Shown here piece by piece: positions 38,174-47,455 of a DNA stretch of 64,000 bases. Each line of letters begins with the position of its first letter. Position 1 is the stretch's first letter. Both the position numbers and the translations under genes were made by a program. The notes beneath the pieces were generated by a model. It did no database searches, was not told the origin of the DNA, and saw nothing but the letters and a program-made list of their open reading frames with translations. Origin of the DNA: CADEED01 sp039931065 (lineage in GTDB: Bacteria > Pseudomonadota > Gammaproteobacteria > Steroidobacterales > Steroidobacteraceae); assembly GCA_039931065.1 (NCBI GenBank), contig JBDTSP010000001.1, positions 496,001 to 560,000 of the forward strand, given 5' to 3'.

Positions 38174-38384
38174 AGTCACCTACTCGGACCTGCGATCAAG
38201 GTGGCACTGTAATTCCACTCGAATGAACAAGCTCCGCGTCACCGACCATGGAGCGTCAGACGGCTCGTGTCACCCGTCCAAAAGACATTGCCGATCCATT
38301 CGTCGACGGCGCACAGATGCCGACTCAGGAGTGAGGCGCATAGGAAGTCAATGGGCTTAGCGTGGTTGGATCAAGAATGCCGGT

Positions 38385-38981
38385 TCAGCTGGCGACTTCG
38401 TGTTCGCTCCGCGCCGCCTCCCACACTTCTTTGGCTGCATCAATGTTCATGATGGCGACACCCAGACCCACAATCACGTCAGGCCACACCGAGGGAACAA
38501 TGGCCGTGACCAAGCCCGCTCCAATGATGGCGATATTGGCGTACGCATCATTGCGAGCCGACAGGAACGCGGCCTTTGTAAGGCTGCCTGCATGTGAGCG
38601 GTAGCGCGAGAGCATAAAAGCGCAAGTCAGGTTGATTGCGAGCGCCCCAAGGCCCGTGATCGTCAGCGGCACAGGGGCGGGCGGAATCGGTGCGTTGAAC
38701 TTGCTCCAAAGCGCCCAAAGGAACGCCAGCGCGGGCATCAACAGAATAGCGGCCAACAGCATTCCCACTCGTGCCCGCCAGACTGCCGTCCAACCCAAGG
38801 CTACCAAGATCAGAAAATTGACCGCGGCGTCCTCGAAGAAATCCACGCTGTCGGCGAAGAGCGAGACGGAGCCAATGGAAGTGGCAACGACGAATTCGAC
38901 GCCGAAATACGCGAGATTCGCCAGGCAAACAAACATGACGGCACGCCTGAACGATCGATCGGAAGCGAGGTTGTCGGTCAC
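38385..38981 (-). CDS. Cation diffusion facilitator-like transporter, 198 aa
   Basis: This inner-membrane protein has about six helices. Metal-site motifs are SLFADSVDFFEDAAVNFLIL in helix 2 and LSARNDAYANIAIIGAGLVT in helix 5, the two DxxxD/NDxxxN sites of CDF exporters. It lacks the cytosolic C-terminal domain of most CDF proteins, as in short cobalt/zinc variants. The GTG start follows directly on the stop of a metal RND pump remnant (TAA-GTG), so it was once the distal gene of a czc/cus-like operon. With its upstream partner broken, its promoter may be lost. Confidence 0.8.
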   Translation of the reverse strand: MTDNLASDRSFRRAVMFVCLANLAYFGVEFVVATSIGSVSLFADSVDFFEDAAVNFLILVALGWTAVWRARVGMLLAAILLMPALAFLWALWSKFNAPIPPAPVPLTITGLGALAINLTCAFMLSRYRSHAGSLTKAAFLSARNDAYANIAIIGAGLVTAIVPSVWPDVIVGLGVAIMNIDAAKEVWEAARSEHEVAS

Positions 38982-39259
38982 TTAAGCCTCATTCATGGAA
39001 GGTGAGGGTGCCGCGCCGTTCGAGTTTTGTTTCGCGAAGTTCGCGTAACGCAGCGCGAGCACCGGTAATACGGAGAGATTCAACATGGTGCTCGTCACGA
39101 GGCCACCCAGGATCACGATTGCCAAGGGTCTTCAATCTCCTTGCCAGCTTCTTCGCTTCCGAGCGCCACCACCATAGCGGTCATGTGGATGGGTAACAAT
39201 CGCTCCTGGGCTCCCTGGAACGCGGTCTCTACGCCCCAGAGTTTGCCCTCATTAGTGAT
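38982..39259 (-). pseudogene. Heavy-metal RND efflux pump (CusA/CzcA family), C-terminal remnant
   Basis: Two minus-strand frames give the end of a metal RND pump: GVETAFQGAQERLLPIHMTA then VVALGSEEAGKEIED, and after a frameshift near 39125, RPLAIVILGGLVTSTMLNLS and VLPVLALRYANFA to a stop at 38982. The family has LxPxLMTAxxxAL and GGLxTSTxLNLxVLPVL in this order. The segment between these motifs is shortened, so there is also an internal deletion. The rest of the roughly 1040-codon gene is absent. Confidence 0.8.
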
Positions 39260-39491
39260 CAATTCCTGCTGTAAGAATGATGAGCGCCGAAGGGGTTTCG
39301 CGTCAGCGGAGGTCTGTGGTTGCCCAGCTACACAAATGCGTTATCTATGCGCTACCGCACATAGAGTAGTTAGGAAAAATGCTGTCGGTTTGGCCAGTTC
39401 TAACTCACCGTTTCTTTTTCACTTCGATAGTTCGATAGAAGTGGTCCCGGTTAATCAGTCAGCGGGATAAGTGGAAAGCCGGCCTTAGTCG

Positions 39492-39635
39492 GGCGAGGAT
39501 ATCGCGCCACAGGACGGAGAAACCGCGGCGGTGGACATCAAAGAGCTGCACGCCAAGATCGGACAGCTGGCGCTGGAGAATGATTTTTTATCCGGCGCGC
39601 TCCGACGAATTCCCGGCTCGAGCGCAAAGCGATGA
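39492..39635 (+). mobile_element. IS3-family OrfA remnant
   Basis: The frame GEDIAPQDGETAAVDIKELH then AKIGQLALENDFLSGAL ending at TGA 39633-39635 is the C-terminal half of an IS3-family OrfA (LHAKIGxLxLENDFL is its hallmark leucine-zipper end). OrfB and the inverted ends are not found. About 220 bases of unassigned sequence follow before the sugar cluster. Confidence 0.75.
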
Positions 39636-39858
39636 TCGAAATCACGGGGAGTGGAACGCGCCTGTGCAGGCCGTCGGAAATTGTTCTGGATATCCTTCCG
39701 CAGCGCAGCGCGGCTACTTCGCCAAGGAAGACAAAAAAAAGAGAACTTCAGGGCACGAGGAGACTCGCGTAATTTCTGCGCAGAAGATTGCATTGGGGAG
39801 TGGGGAAGTTATTGATATATTAGAAATCGTTAGAAGGTGACCAAGCTTCAGTTTTGAT

Positions 39859-40878
39859 ATGTCAGTACCGCCACCCCTGCTTGCCAAAATGCGCGGCCTT
39901 GGATTCGGAGCGGGAGCCATCGGCAATTTGTACCGGGAAATCGATGCGCTGGAAGCCGGTGCCGCCGTGTCCGCCGCGATCGAGCACGGAGTCAGGTATT
40001 TCGATACCGCTCCGCACTACGGCTTCGGTCTGAGCGAACGTCGGCTCGGCGACGCGCTACGCGAAGTCGATCCCGCCCGGCAAGCTGTGGTCTCGACCAA
40101 GGTCGGCAGGGTATTGATCCCAAGCATCGCGCCGGATCTGCGCGTGTCGCGTCAAGGATTCATCTCACCAGAGCCGTACGAAAGCGCGTTCGACTACAGC
40201 CGCGATGGCGTCTTGCGATCGTTCGAGGAGTGCCGCCGGCGTCTCGGACGCGACATCGACATTCTCTTCGCTCACGACCTGGGTCGCCGGACGCACGGCG
40301 AGCGGCATCCGGCGCAATTCAAGCTCTTCATGGACGAGGGATACGCGGCGATGCGACGCCTCCGTGACGAGGGAGCTGTGCGCGCGATCGGCCTCGGTGT
40401 CAACGAGTGGCAGATATGCGAAGAGGTCCTCGCGCAGGCGGATCTCGATGCTGTCCTGTTAGCTGGCCGCTACACATTGCTGGAGCAGGGCGCGCTCGAT
40501 TCCTTCTTGCCGCTGTGCGTTCAACGTGGTGTAGCGGTGATCATCGGCGGACCATACAACTCGGGCGTTCTGGCGCGTGGTGAACGCACGGCCGCTTTGG
40601 CCAACTACGACTATTGTCCCGCGGACGAAGAGGTCACCGCGCGCGTCGAGGCGATGGCTGCAGTGTGCCTTCGGCACGGCGTGCCGCTGGCCGCAGCTGC
40701 GCTGCAGTTTCCGCTGGCGCACCCTGCAGTCCTCACGGTGATTCCCGGCATGTGCAGTGCGGAGGAAGTCGGCGACGCGGCGCGCTGGATGTCGACCTCG
40801 ATACCCGCGGCGTGCTGGCAAGAGCTGCGCGAACTGCGATTATTGCGCGAAGACGCGCCCACACCGGTAAGCACATGA
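39859..40878 (+). CDS. Aldo/keto reductase, L-fucose / L-galactose / D-threo-aldose 1-dehydrogenase type
   Basis: The 339-aa AKR has the catalytic Asp49 (GVRYFDTAPHYGFGLSERRLG), Tyr54 and Lys81 (VVSTKVGRV). It matches the subgroup that includes D-threo-aldose 1-dehydrogenase, plant L-galactose dehydrogenase and pyridoxal 4-dehydrogenase, which oxidise the C1 of L-fucose, L-galactose or D-arabinose to the lactone with NAD(P)+. No signal peptide. Its TGA overlaps the next ATG, and it heads a four-gene operon. A lactonase, dehydratase, SDR and FAH hydrolase 11-16 kb downstream would complete an oxidative sugar pathway. Exact sugar is uncertain. Confidence 0.83.
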   Translation: MSVPPPLLAKMRGLGFGAGAIGNLYREIDALEAGAAVSAAIEHGVRYFDTAPHYGFGLSERRLGDALREVDPARQAVVSTKVGRVLIPSIAPDLRVSRQGFISPEPYESAFDYSRDGVLRSFEECRRRLGRDIDILFAHDLGRRTHGERHPAQFKLFMDEGYAAMRRLRDEGAVRAIGLGVNEWQICEEVLAQADLDAVLLAGRYTLLEQGALDSFLPLCVQRGVAVIIGGPYNSGVLARGERTAALANYDYCPADEEVTARVEAMAAVCLRHGVPLAAAALQFPLAHPAVLTVIPGMCSAEEVGDAARWMSTSIPAACWQELRELRLLREDAPTPVST

Positions 40879-42014
40879 ACGTCGCGTCCGGCGAAGATTT
40901 TCGTCGCGTCGCACGGCGCCGGTTGCCGCGTTTTCTTTTCGATTACCTCGATGGCGGCGCCAACGCGGAAACGACACTCGGGCGCAATATTCGCGACCTT
41001 CAGGACGTCGCGCTCGACCAGCGCGTGTTGCGCGATGTCTCGCACATCGATCTCGGCACCACTTTGTTTGGCGTGCGTCAGTCGCTGCCCATCGTGCTTG
41101 GCCCGGTGGGGATTTCGGGGATGTGCGCGCGTCGCGGCGAAGCGCAGGCGGCACGAGCGGCCTGCCGCGCCGGGATCCCGTTCACGCTCTCGACAGTGTC
41201 GATCTGTTCCGTCGAAGAGGTCGCTCTGTCGAGTGCCGGGCCGCTCTGGTTCCAGCTCTACGTGATCCGGGATCGCGGTTTCATGCGCGACATGCTGGCC
41301 CGGGCGAAAGAAGTGAAAGCCACGGCGCTTGTGTTCACGGTCGATATGCCAGTACCCGGCGTTCGCCACCGCGATGCGCACTCCGGAATGTCCGGACGGT
41401 TCGGCGTCGCACGGCGGATCCTTCAGGCCGCGGGCAAACCCGCCTGGGCATTCGACGTTGGACTTTGCGGCCGGCCGCACACGCTCGGCAATCTCGCGAA
41501 GGTTCTCGAAGGACGCAATGGACTCAACGATTACATGGGCTGGCTCGCTGCGAATTTCGATCCGGCGATAAGCTGGGCCGATCTCGATTGGCTACGCGCG
41601 ACGTGGGACGGTCCGCTCATCATCAAGGGGATACTCAATCCCGCCGATGCGCGCTCGGCGCTGCGCCTCGGCGCCAATGGCGTCGTGGTGTCGAATCACG
41701 GCGGCCGGCAGCTCGATGGGGCACTTTCATCGGCGCGCGCATTACCAGCGATTGCCGATGCGGTGGGCAATGACCTCACGGTGCTCGCCGATTCGGGCGT
41801 GCGCTCGGGTCTCGACGTGCTGCGGCTGCTTGCGCTTGGCGCACGCGGTGTCCTGTTAGGCCGGGCCTGGGCGTTTGCGCTGGCGGCACGTGGAGAGGGA
41901 GGCGTCAGTCAACTGCTCGAAATTTTCGCGCGCGAACTGCGTACCGGCATGGCGCTCACCGGAGTGCGCGCCATTGGTGATATCGACAAATCCATTCTGG
42001 CACCCTCAACGTGA
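40875..42014 (+). CDS. FMN-dependent L-2-hydroxyacid oxidase/dehydrogenase (LldD/GOX family)
   Basis: The 379-aa TIM barrel oxidises L-2-hydroxyacids to 2-oxoacids (L-lactate, glycolate or L-glycerate by family). The signature SNHGGRQLDG carries the catalytic His275 and Arg278. An N-terminal FDYLDGGANAETTLGRN and FTLSTVSICSVEEV support FMN and substrate binding. It starts at an ATG overlapping the AKR stop and ends in a GTGA overlap with the next gene. In context the substrate is the hydroxyacid released by the FAH hydrolase: L-lactate from fucose, L-glycerate from L-galactose, or glycolate from D-arabinose. Confidence 0.88.
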   Translation: MNVASGEDFRRVARRRLPRFLFDYLDGGANAETTLGRNIRDLQDVALDQRVLRDVSHIDLGTTLFGVRQSLPIVLGPVGISGMCARRGEAQAARAACRAGIPFTLSTVSICSVEEVALSSAGPLWFQLYVIRDRGFMRDMLARAKEVKATALVFTVDMPVPGVRHRDAHSGMSGRFGVARRILQAAGKPAWAFDVGLCGRPHTLGNLAKVLEGRNGLNDYMGWLAANFDPAISWADLDWLRATWDGPLIIKGILNPADARSALRLGANGVVVSNHGGRQLDGALSSARALPAIADAVGNDLTVLADSGVRSGLDVLRLLALGARGVLLGRAWAFALAARGEGGVSQLLEIFARELRTGMALTGVRAIGDIDKSILAPST

Positions 42015-42991
42015 GCAACATGCAACTTCCCAGGCTCCTGATCACGCGCCGCCTCCCCGAGGCGGTCCACGAGCGTTTGCGAATCAGATATGAACTGACG
42101 GCCAATACCGACGATCTGCCACTCGCCCGGGCTGAGTTGGCGCGTGCGCTGCGCGAGTACGACGCGCTGATCCCGACCATCACCGACCGGCTCGATAGCG
42201 CGCTGCTCGAGTCGTCGCCAGTGCGCACTCGCGTCATCGCCAACTTCGGCGCAGGGATCGAGCACATCGATCTCGTTGCGGCGAAACGCGCCGACATCGC
42301 CGTCACCAACACACCCGGCGCGCTCACCGAAGCAACCGCGGAGCTCGCCTTGCTTCTCATGCTCATGGCGGCGCGCCGCGTGGGCGAGGGCGAGCGCCTG
42401 TTGCGCGCCGGAGAGTGGCGCGGCTGGACACCTACCCAATTACTGGGCCAGGACTTGCGCGGGAAGACGCTGGGCCTGGTCGGATTCGGACGCATCGCCC
42501 GCGAAACGGCGCGGCGCGCGCGTGCCTTGCTGGATGTCCGCGTCGCATATCACTCGCGCACTCGGGCTTCGCCAGAAGACGAGAGCGCTTTGCACGCTAC
42601 CTACCATGATTCGCTGCCGGCGTTGCTGGCTGCGTCCGACATCGTGTCGCTGCATTGCCCGGGCGGCGATGCGACCCGCCATTTGATGAACGCGAAGGCC
42701 TTCGCATGCATGAAGCCCACTGCGATCCTCATCAATACCGCGCGTGGCTCGGTAGTCGACGAACCGGCGCTCGCCGCAGCATTGGCGCGGCGCTCGATCG
42801 CCGCCGCCGGCCTCGATGTTTACGAAGCGGAGCCGGCGGTGCATGGCTCGTTGCTCGAACTCGACAATGTCGTGCTGCTGCCGCACCTCGGCAGCGCCAC
42901 GCTGCAGACACGGACCGCGATGGGCATGCAGGCGGCCGACAACCTGGATGCGTTCTTCGCCGGACGTCCGCTGCCGAACCGTGTGGCCTGA
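42011..42991 (+). CDS. D-2-hydroxyacid dehydrogenase (hydroxypyruvate/glyoxylate reductase type)
   Basis: This 326-aa NAD(P)H-dependent reductase has the Rossmann motif GKTLGLVGFGRIARETARRA near residue 150, then ILINTARGSVVDE (catalytic Arg), LDVYEAEP (Glu) and LLPHLGSAT (His). The overall pattern fits hydroxypyruvate/glyoxylate reductases. It starts at a GTG overlapping the oxidase stop. Placed between a 2-hydroxyacid oxidase and a glycerate kinase, it most plausibly reduces hydroxypyruvate to D-glycerate. Confidence 0.88.
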   Translation: MSNMQLPRLLITRRLPEAVHERLRIRYELTANTDDLPLARAELARALREYDALIPTITDRLDSALLESSPVRTRVIANFGAGIEHIDLVAAKRADIAVTNTPGALTEATAELALLLMLMAARRVGEGERLLRAGEWRGWTPTQLLGQDLRGKTLGLVGFGRIARETARRARALLDVRVAYHSRTRASPEDESALHATYHDSLPALLAASDIVSLHCPGGDATRHLMNAKAFACMKPTAILINTARGSVVDEPALAAALARRSIAAAGLDVYEAEPAVHGSLLELDNVVLLPHLGSATLQTRTAMGMQAADNLDAFFAGRPLPNRVA

Positions 42992-43011
42992 GATTCTTTC
43001 GCGACCGCCGA

Positions 43012-43824
43012 ATGAATGAAGATCCTGCGAGCACGGCGAAGCTGATCGAGGTCCGGATTCGCGCTCGTCTCGCACGGCACGACGTCGCAAGGCCGTTGCT
43101 GGTCGGCATCTGCGGCAGCCAGGGCAGCGGCAAGAGCACCGTCTGCCGCTACGTCGCCCATTCCGCGGCAGCGTCGGGAATCCGTGTCGCCGTCCTGTCG
43201 ATCGACGATCTGTATCTGCCACGCCAGGCGCGCGAGATCCTGGCGTTGAAGGTTCATCCATTGCTTTGCACCCGAGGCGTGCCGGGCACGCACGAAGTCC
43301 TGTTAGGCGTGCGCACGCTTGGCGCGCTCGGAGCGAGCGAGCGCGTGAGGATCCCCCGCTTCGACAAGGCCCGTGACGATCGTCTTCCGCAGGAGCTCTG
43401 GGACACCGTCGATGCGCCGCTCGACCTCATCCTGTTCGAGGGCTGGTGCGTCGGTGCGACGCCGCAAGCGGCGCACCAGCTTGATGCGGCGATCAATACG
43501 CTCGAGGCGCAGGAGGACGCCGATGGCCGCTGGCGGCACTACGTCAACGACGCGTTGTCGCTTGAATATCAGGAGTTGTTTGCGCCGATCGACTATCTAG
43601 TCTTGCTGGCGGCGCCGTCATTCGAAATCGTGACTCAGTGGCGCATCGAACAGGAGCAGCAGTTGCGTGCGGCGCGGCCCGATGCGAGCGGCGTCATGAC
43701 GGACGCGCAGATCGTGCACTTCGTGCAGCACTACGAGCGCCTTACACGTCACGTATTGGCCGAGATGCCGGCGCGTGCCGATCTCGTGCTGCGCCTGGAC
43801 CAGAACCGGCGCGTAATCGCCTGA
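43012..43824 (+). CDS. Glycerate kinase (D-glycerate 3-kinase/GLYK-like P-loop kinase)
   Basis: The 270-aa P-loop kinase has Walker A GICGSQGSGKST at about 33-44, then VLSIDDLYLP, and a long lid region RWRHYVNDALSLEYQELFAP. It belongs to the plant/cyanobacterial D-glycerate 3-kinase branch of the phosphoribulokinase/uridine-kinase superfamily (EGWCVGATPQ). The ATG follows the reductase stop by 20 bases. With the two preceding enzymes it forms an oxidase-reductase-kinase series leading to phosphoglycerate. A uridine-kinase role is unlikely given the context. Confidence 0.82.
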   Translation: MNEDPASTAKLIEVRIRARLARHDVARPLLVGICGSQGSGKSTVCRYVAHSAAASGIRVAVLSIDDLYLPRQAREILALKVHPLLCTRGVPGTHEVLLGVRTLGALGASERVRIPRFDKARDDRLPQELWDTVDAPLDLILFEGWCVGATPQAAHQLDAAINTLEAQEDADGRWRHYVNDALSLEYQELFAPIDYLVLLAAPSFEIVTQWRIEQEQQLRAARPDASGVMTDAQIVHFVQHYERLTRHVLAEMPARADLVLRLDQNRRVIA

Positions 43825-43955
43825 GTCGCGTACTCGCTCAGGTCATCCCGTTGTTATATTCTTTTGCGGAACGGACCGGGCGGGGATCAGCCAATGGCAT
43901 CGCGCTTGCTCACGGGTCGGACCTCATTTTTTGCCTGGATAGGGAGTGGATCAAG

Positions 43956-44822
43956 ATGGCCCAAGTGACACGACGTGACGCCTTGACCGCCGCAGCAGCC
44001 GTCCTTGCGGGAGCCACGCACGCATCTGCTGCCGCGCCGAAGGCCAATCCCATCGTTCAGAAAGGCCGCCTCAAGCAGTCGGTCTGCCGCTGGTGCTATC
44101 AGAAGATACCGCTCCCCGAGTTCTGCAAGGCGGTCGCAGAGATGGGTCTCACCGCTATTGACCTGGTGGACGAGAAAGATTGGGGCGTTCTCGCCGACCA
44201 TGGTCTGCATTGTTCGATGGCCTGGAACACGAGTCCTGGAGGTATTCCCAATGGTCTGAACGATCCCGCGAACCATGACGAGATCGTGGGCGGCATCATC
44301 GACGCGATGCCGCGGGCAAAGAAGGCGGGCGTGCCGAACATCATCGCCTTTTTCGGCAACCGCAAAGGCATTTCCGATGACGACGCGATCAAGAATTGCG
44401 TGATCGGCCTCAACCGCCTCAAGAAAGCGGCCGAGGAGCACGAGTTGACGATCTGTGTCGAACTACTCAACAGCAAGGTTGACCACAAGGATTACCAGGG
44501 CGACCGCACCTGGTTTGGCGTGGAGGTGGTGAAAAGAGTCGAGTCGCCGCGCGTGAAGCTCCTCTACGACATCTACCATATGCAAATCATGGAAGGCGAC
44601 GTGATGCGCACTATCCGCGACAACCACCAGTGGTTCGCCCACTATCACACCGGCGGTGTGCCCGGTCGCCACGAGCTTGACGACACGCAGGAGCTGAACT
44701 GGCGCACGGTCGCGAAGACCATCGCAGACACGGGCTTTACCGGCTATATGGCGCACGAATTCGTGCCTACGCGCGATCCTTTGACGTCGTTGCGGGAGGC
44801 GGTCGTTCTGTGCGACGTGTAG
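43956..44822 (+). CDS. Tat-exported hydroxypyruvate isomerase-like TIM-barrel protein
   Basis: The ATG at 43956 after AGGGAG gives 288 aa with a twin-arginine-type leader (TRRDALTAAAAVLAGATHAS). The body is an AP-endonuclease-2/sugar-isomerase barrel: ELLNSKVDHKDYQGD, DIYHMQIMEGD and HTGGVPGRHE are the metal and substrate positions of hydroxypyruvate isomerases. Export makes a role in cytosolic hydroxypyruvate metabolism doubtful. Periplasmic relatives next to GMC oxidoreductases act on 3-keto-sugars or isomerise sugars, which fits the neighbouring GMC gene better. Confidence 0.82.
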   Translation: MAQVTRRDALTAAAAVLAGATHASAAAPKANPIVQKGRLKQSVCRWCYQKIPLPEFCKAVAEMGLTAIDLVDEKDWGVLADHGLHCSMAWNTSPGGIPNGLNDPANHDEIVGGIIDAMPRAKKAGVPNIIAFFGNRKGISDDDAIKNCVIGLNRLKKAAEEHELTICVELLNSKVDHKDYQGDRTWFGVEVVKRVESPRVKLLYDIYHMQIMEGDVMRTIRDNHQWFAHYHTGGVPGRHELDDTQELNWRTVAKTIADTGFTGYMAHEFVPTRDPLTSLREAVVLCDV

Positions 44823-44981
44823 TGGCTGGCGCTTTGCGCAGTGGGTGAAAGCGTAAACGTAGACCCCTCAGGCCGTCGCAGTAGCGCTGAAGATCGGGCG
44901 ATTCTCAGCGGCTAGTTAACCTGTGTCGCGCGACCCGATTTATCGTCGTCGCAGATTCCAGTCCGAAACCATCGAGTCGTA

Positions 44982-46664
44982 TCAAAGATTCCGCATCTTG
45001 AACTGCTCCATCAAATAGTCCGTCGACCTCACCGCCATCGCCATAATCGTCAAAGTCGGGTTCTGACACGCCCCCGACGGAAACCCCGCCGCATCCATCA
45101 CAAACAGATTCTTCACATCATGCGATTGCTGGAACTGGTTCAGCACTGACTGCTTTGGATCCGCCCCCATCCGGGCCGATCCCATCTCGTGGATGCCGTA
45201 ACCCGGAACGCGGTCCTCGTGCGCGAACGTGCTGATGTTCTTCGCCCCCGACGCCTCTAACATCTCCCCGGCAGTCACCGCCATATCGCGGATCAACTTC
45301 CGCTCGTTTTCGCCCCAGCCGACATCGATGTGCAGCACGGGGATGCCGAACACATCCGTCACGCTCTTGTTCAACGTCACGCGATTGTGTTTGTAAGGCA
45401 GGCACTCGCCGAAGCCGACCAGGTTCATCGTCCACTGGCCGTTCTTCACGGCATCCTTGTACGCCTGGCCGAATCCCGGCGCGCCCATCGTGAAGCTGAG
45501 ATTACTACCGCCCTGAAATCCATAGCCGCGCACGAAGTCCTTGTGCCGCTCGCCATTCGCGGTATTGCGAAACCGGATCACGTACGGCCCGGTCGGCCGC
45601 CGCGCGGTGTTCAAGCTCGGCTTGCCCGGCATGTCGGGGAATTCGCCGGCAGCGCCACCCGCGGCCCACATGTGATCCATCAGGTATTCACCGAGCACGC
45701 CGCTCGAGTTGCCGAGCCCATCCTTCGCCGAGTTCAGCAGGATGCGTGTCGACTCGAGCGCCTGCGCGCACAGCACGACCGTCTTGGCGCGGATCTCGCG
45801 CGTCTCGCGCGTGATGCGGTCCACGTAGGTGACGCCGCGCGCCTTGTTAGTCGCCGGGTCCATCATCACCTGGTAGACCATCGCGTTCGGAATGTGCGTG
45901 CAGTTGCCGCTCTTCAACGCGTCGGCCACCGTGGTGAAGGCGGCGTTGAAATATGAATGCGTGACGCAGCCGCGCTCGCACGGGCCGCAGTAGTGGCAGG
46001 GCGCGCGGCCGTTGATCGGCTTGGTGAGGTTGGCCATGCGACCGATGGTGAGCGTGCGGCCGAACTTCGATTTGATCGCGCCGCGGACTTTGGATTCGAC
46101 ACAGGTGAGCGCCATCGGCGGCTGGAAATTGCTGTCCGGCAGTTCTGGCACGTTTTCGACCATGCCGCAGATGCCGACGTAGTCCTCCACCAGCCCGTAG
46201 TATTTGACGAGGTCCTTGTAATCGAGCGGCCAGTCAGCCCCCTGGCCGTCGAACGAATAACCTTTCAGATCCTGCTGCGAGAAGCGATAACTGTGCCGCC
46301 CCCAGACGTTGGTGCGCCCGCCCGTCACGCGCATGCGGCCTTGCCACGAGAACGGCTTGCCCTGCGCGGTGGTGTATGGTTCGTCGATGTCGTTGCAGAA
46401 CCAGCTTTCGTTGTATTCGGTGCATGCGTAGCAGTCTTTCTGCACGGGCCGCTGTCGCCGGATCAGATCGTTGGCGCGCGCCTGGTATTTGAGCTGATAG
46501 GGTTGGACGTGCTCGCGGTAGTCGCCGTCCTTGAGCGGCCGGCCGGCGCAGACCAGGGCGACGCGCATGCCCGCTTCGCTCATGCGCTTCGCGGCCCACC
46601 CACCGGAAGCTCCCGAACCGACCACAATCGCATCGTACTCTTGAGGCCGGGCTAGCTTCTGCAT
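44982..46664 (-). CDS. GMC-family FAD oxidoreductase (sugar dehydrogenase large subunit)
   Basis: The 560-aa protein starts MQKLARPQEYDAIVVGSGAS with the FAD-binding GSGASGG. The C-terminal GMC domain has HEMGSARMGADP and NLFVMDAAGFPSGACQNPT, the active-site and FAD-binding region of gluconate 2-dehydrogenase-type flavoproteins. It contains a CHYCGPCERGC cysteine cluster near residue 222 of unknown role. There is no N-terminal signal; the family is exported in complex with a Tat-bearing subunit 3, which is encoded divergently here. No cytochrome c subunit gene is adjacent. It probably oxidises a sugar or glycoside in the periplasm. Confidence 0.88.
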   Translation of the reverse strand: MQKLARPQEYDAIVVGSGASGGWAAKRMSEAGMRVALVCAGRPLKDGDYREHVQPYQLKYQARANDLIRRQRPVQKDCYACTEYNESWFCNDIDEPYTTAQGKPFSWQGRMRVTGGRTNVWGRHSYRFSQQDLKGYSFDGQGADWPLDYKDLVKYYGLVEDYVGICGMVENVPELPDSNFQPPMALTCVESKVRGAIKSKFGRTLTIGRMANLTKPINGRAPCHYCGPCERGCVTHSYFNAAFTTVADALKSGNCTHIPNAMVYQVMMDPATNKARGVTYVDRITRETREIRAKTVVLCAQALESTRILLNSAKDGLGNSSGVLGEYLMDHMWAAGGAAGEFPDMPGKPSLNTARRPTGPYVIRFRNTANGERHKDFVRGYGFQGGSNLSFTMGAPGFGQAYKDAVKNGQWTMNLVGFGECLPYKHNRVTLNKSVTDVFGIPVLHIDVGWGENERKLIRDMAVTAGEMLEASGAKNISTFAHEDRVPGYGIHEMGSARMGADPKQSVLNQFQQSHDVKNLFVMDAAGFPSGACQNPTLTIMAMAVRSTDYLMEQFKMRNL

Positions 46665-46737
46665 GCGCACTCCTGGGACACTTGGCGAAGGACTGCGCCG
46701 GACTATACTGCGGTCACAACGCGACCGAGAAGGTGTC

Positions 46738-47346
46738 ATGAATAACGACGTGCGTAACGAGCCTTTAGCTGTAAATGCCGATTCGGGAGAAGGACCGCTG
46801 CGTCATTTTCGTGTGGGACGACGCGCCGTGGTGCAATCGCTCGTGGCCGGCGCCGGCGCGGTGGTGTTCGCGTCGCGAGCGCCGGCGGCGCACGGACATC
46901 ACGCGGCGACAGAACCCGAGGCCGCGGCAGCAGCAATTGGCGCGGACTCGACGCTGCTCTTCCTCGATCGCCACGCGTTCGACACGCTCGCGTTGCTGAG
47001 TGAGCAGATCGTTCCCGGCGCGCGTGCGGTTGCGGTGCCGGAATTCCTCGATCGGCTTCTTGCGGTCGAATCGACGGAGACGCAGAAGCGCTTCATGCAG
47101 TCGCTCGGCGCGTTCGAGCACGAGGCTCGCGAAGCGCATGGCGTGTCGTGGAAAGCGTTGACGGAAAGCCAAGCGACAGCGCTGCTCACGAAGATTTCCA
47201 ACCTGCCGGACATCGATCCGACGCGGAAAGCCTTCGACGGGATCAAGGGTGCCGTCTCGGAGACCTACTTCTCGAGCGAGGCCGGCATGAAAGAACTCGG
47301 GTGGAACGGCAGCATGGCGTTCGCGCCGCCGAGTGTCTGCGGGTGA
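46738..47346 (+). CDS. Gluconate 2-dehydrogenase subunit 3 family protein (Tat signal)
   Basis: The 202-aa protein has a Tat-like leader (FRVGRRAVVQSLVAGAGAVV then FASRAPAAHG) and a subunit-3 body with LFLDRHAFDTLALLSEQIVP, VPEFLDRLLA and TYFSSEAGMKELGWNG. Subunit 3 carries the GMC large subunit across the membrane. It is divergent from the GMC gene with 73 bases between starts, rather than in the usual head-to-tail operon. GAGAAGG precedes the ATG. Confidence 0.85.
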   Translation: MNNDVRNEPLAVNADSGEGPLRHFRVGRRAVVQSLVAGAGAVVFASRAPAAHGHHAATEPEAAAAAIGADSTLLFLDRHAFDTLALLSEQIVPGARAVAVPEFLDRLLAVESTETQKRFMQSLGAFEHEAREAHGVSWKALTESQATALLTKISNLPDIDPTRKAFDGIKGAVSETYFSSEAGMKELGWNGSMAFAPPSVCG

Positions 47347-47455
47347 GGGCGGTCCGCGTCTCTACGCCGCTGGCTTGAGCCGAACCGCGTTAACTGAGAC
47401 AACTGCGCGCGCCTGGACGAATGCCGGCGTGTCGTTCCATGAGCGGCGTGGGCAT

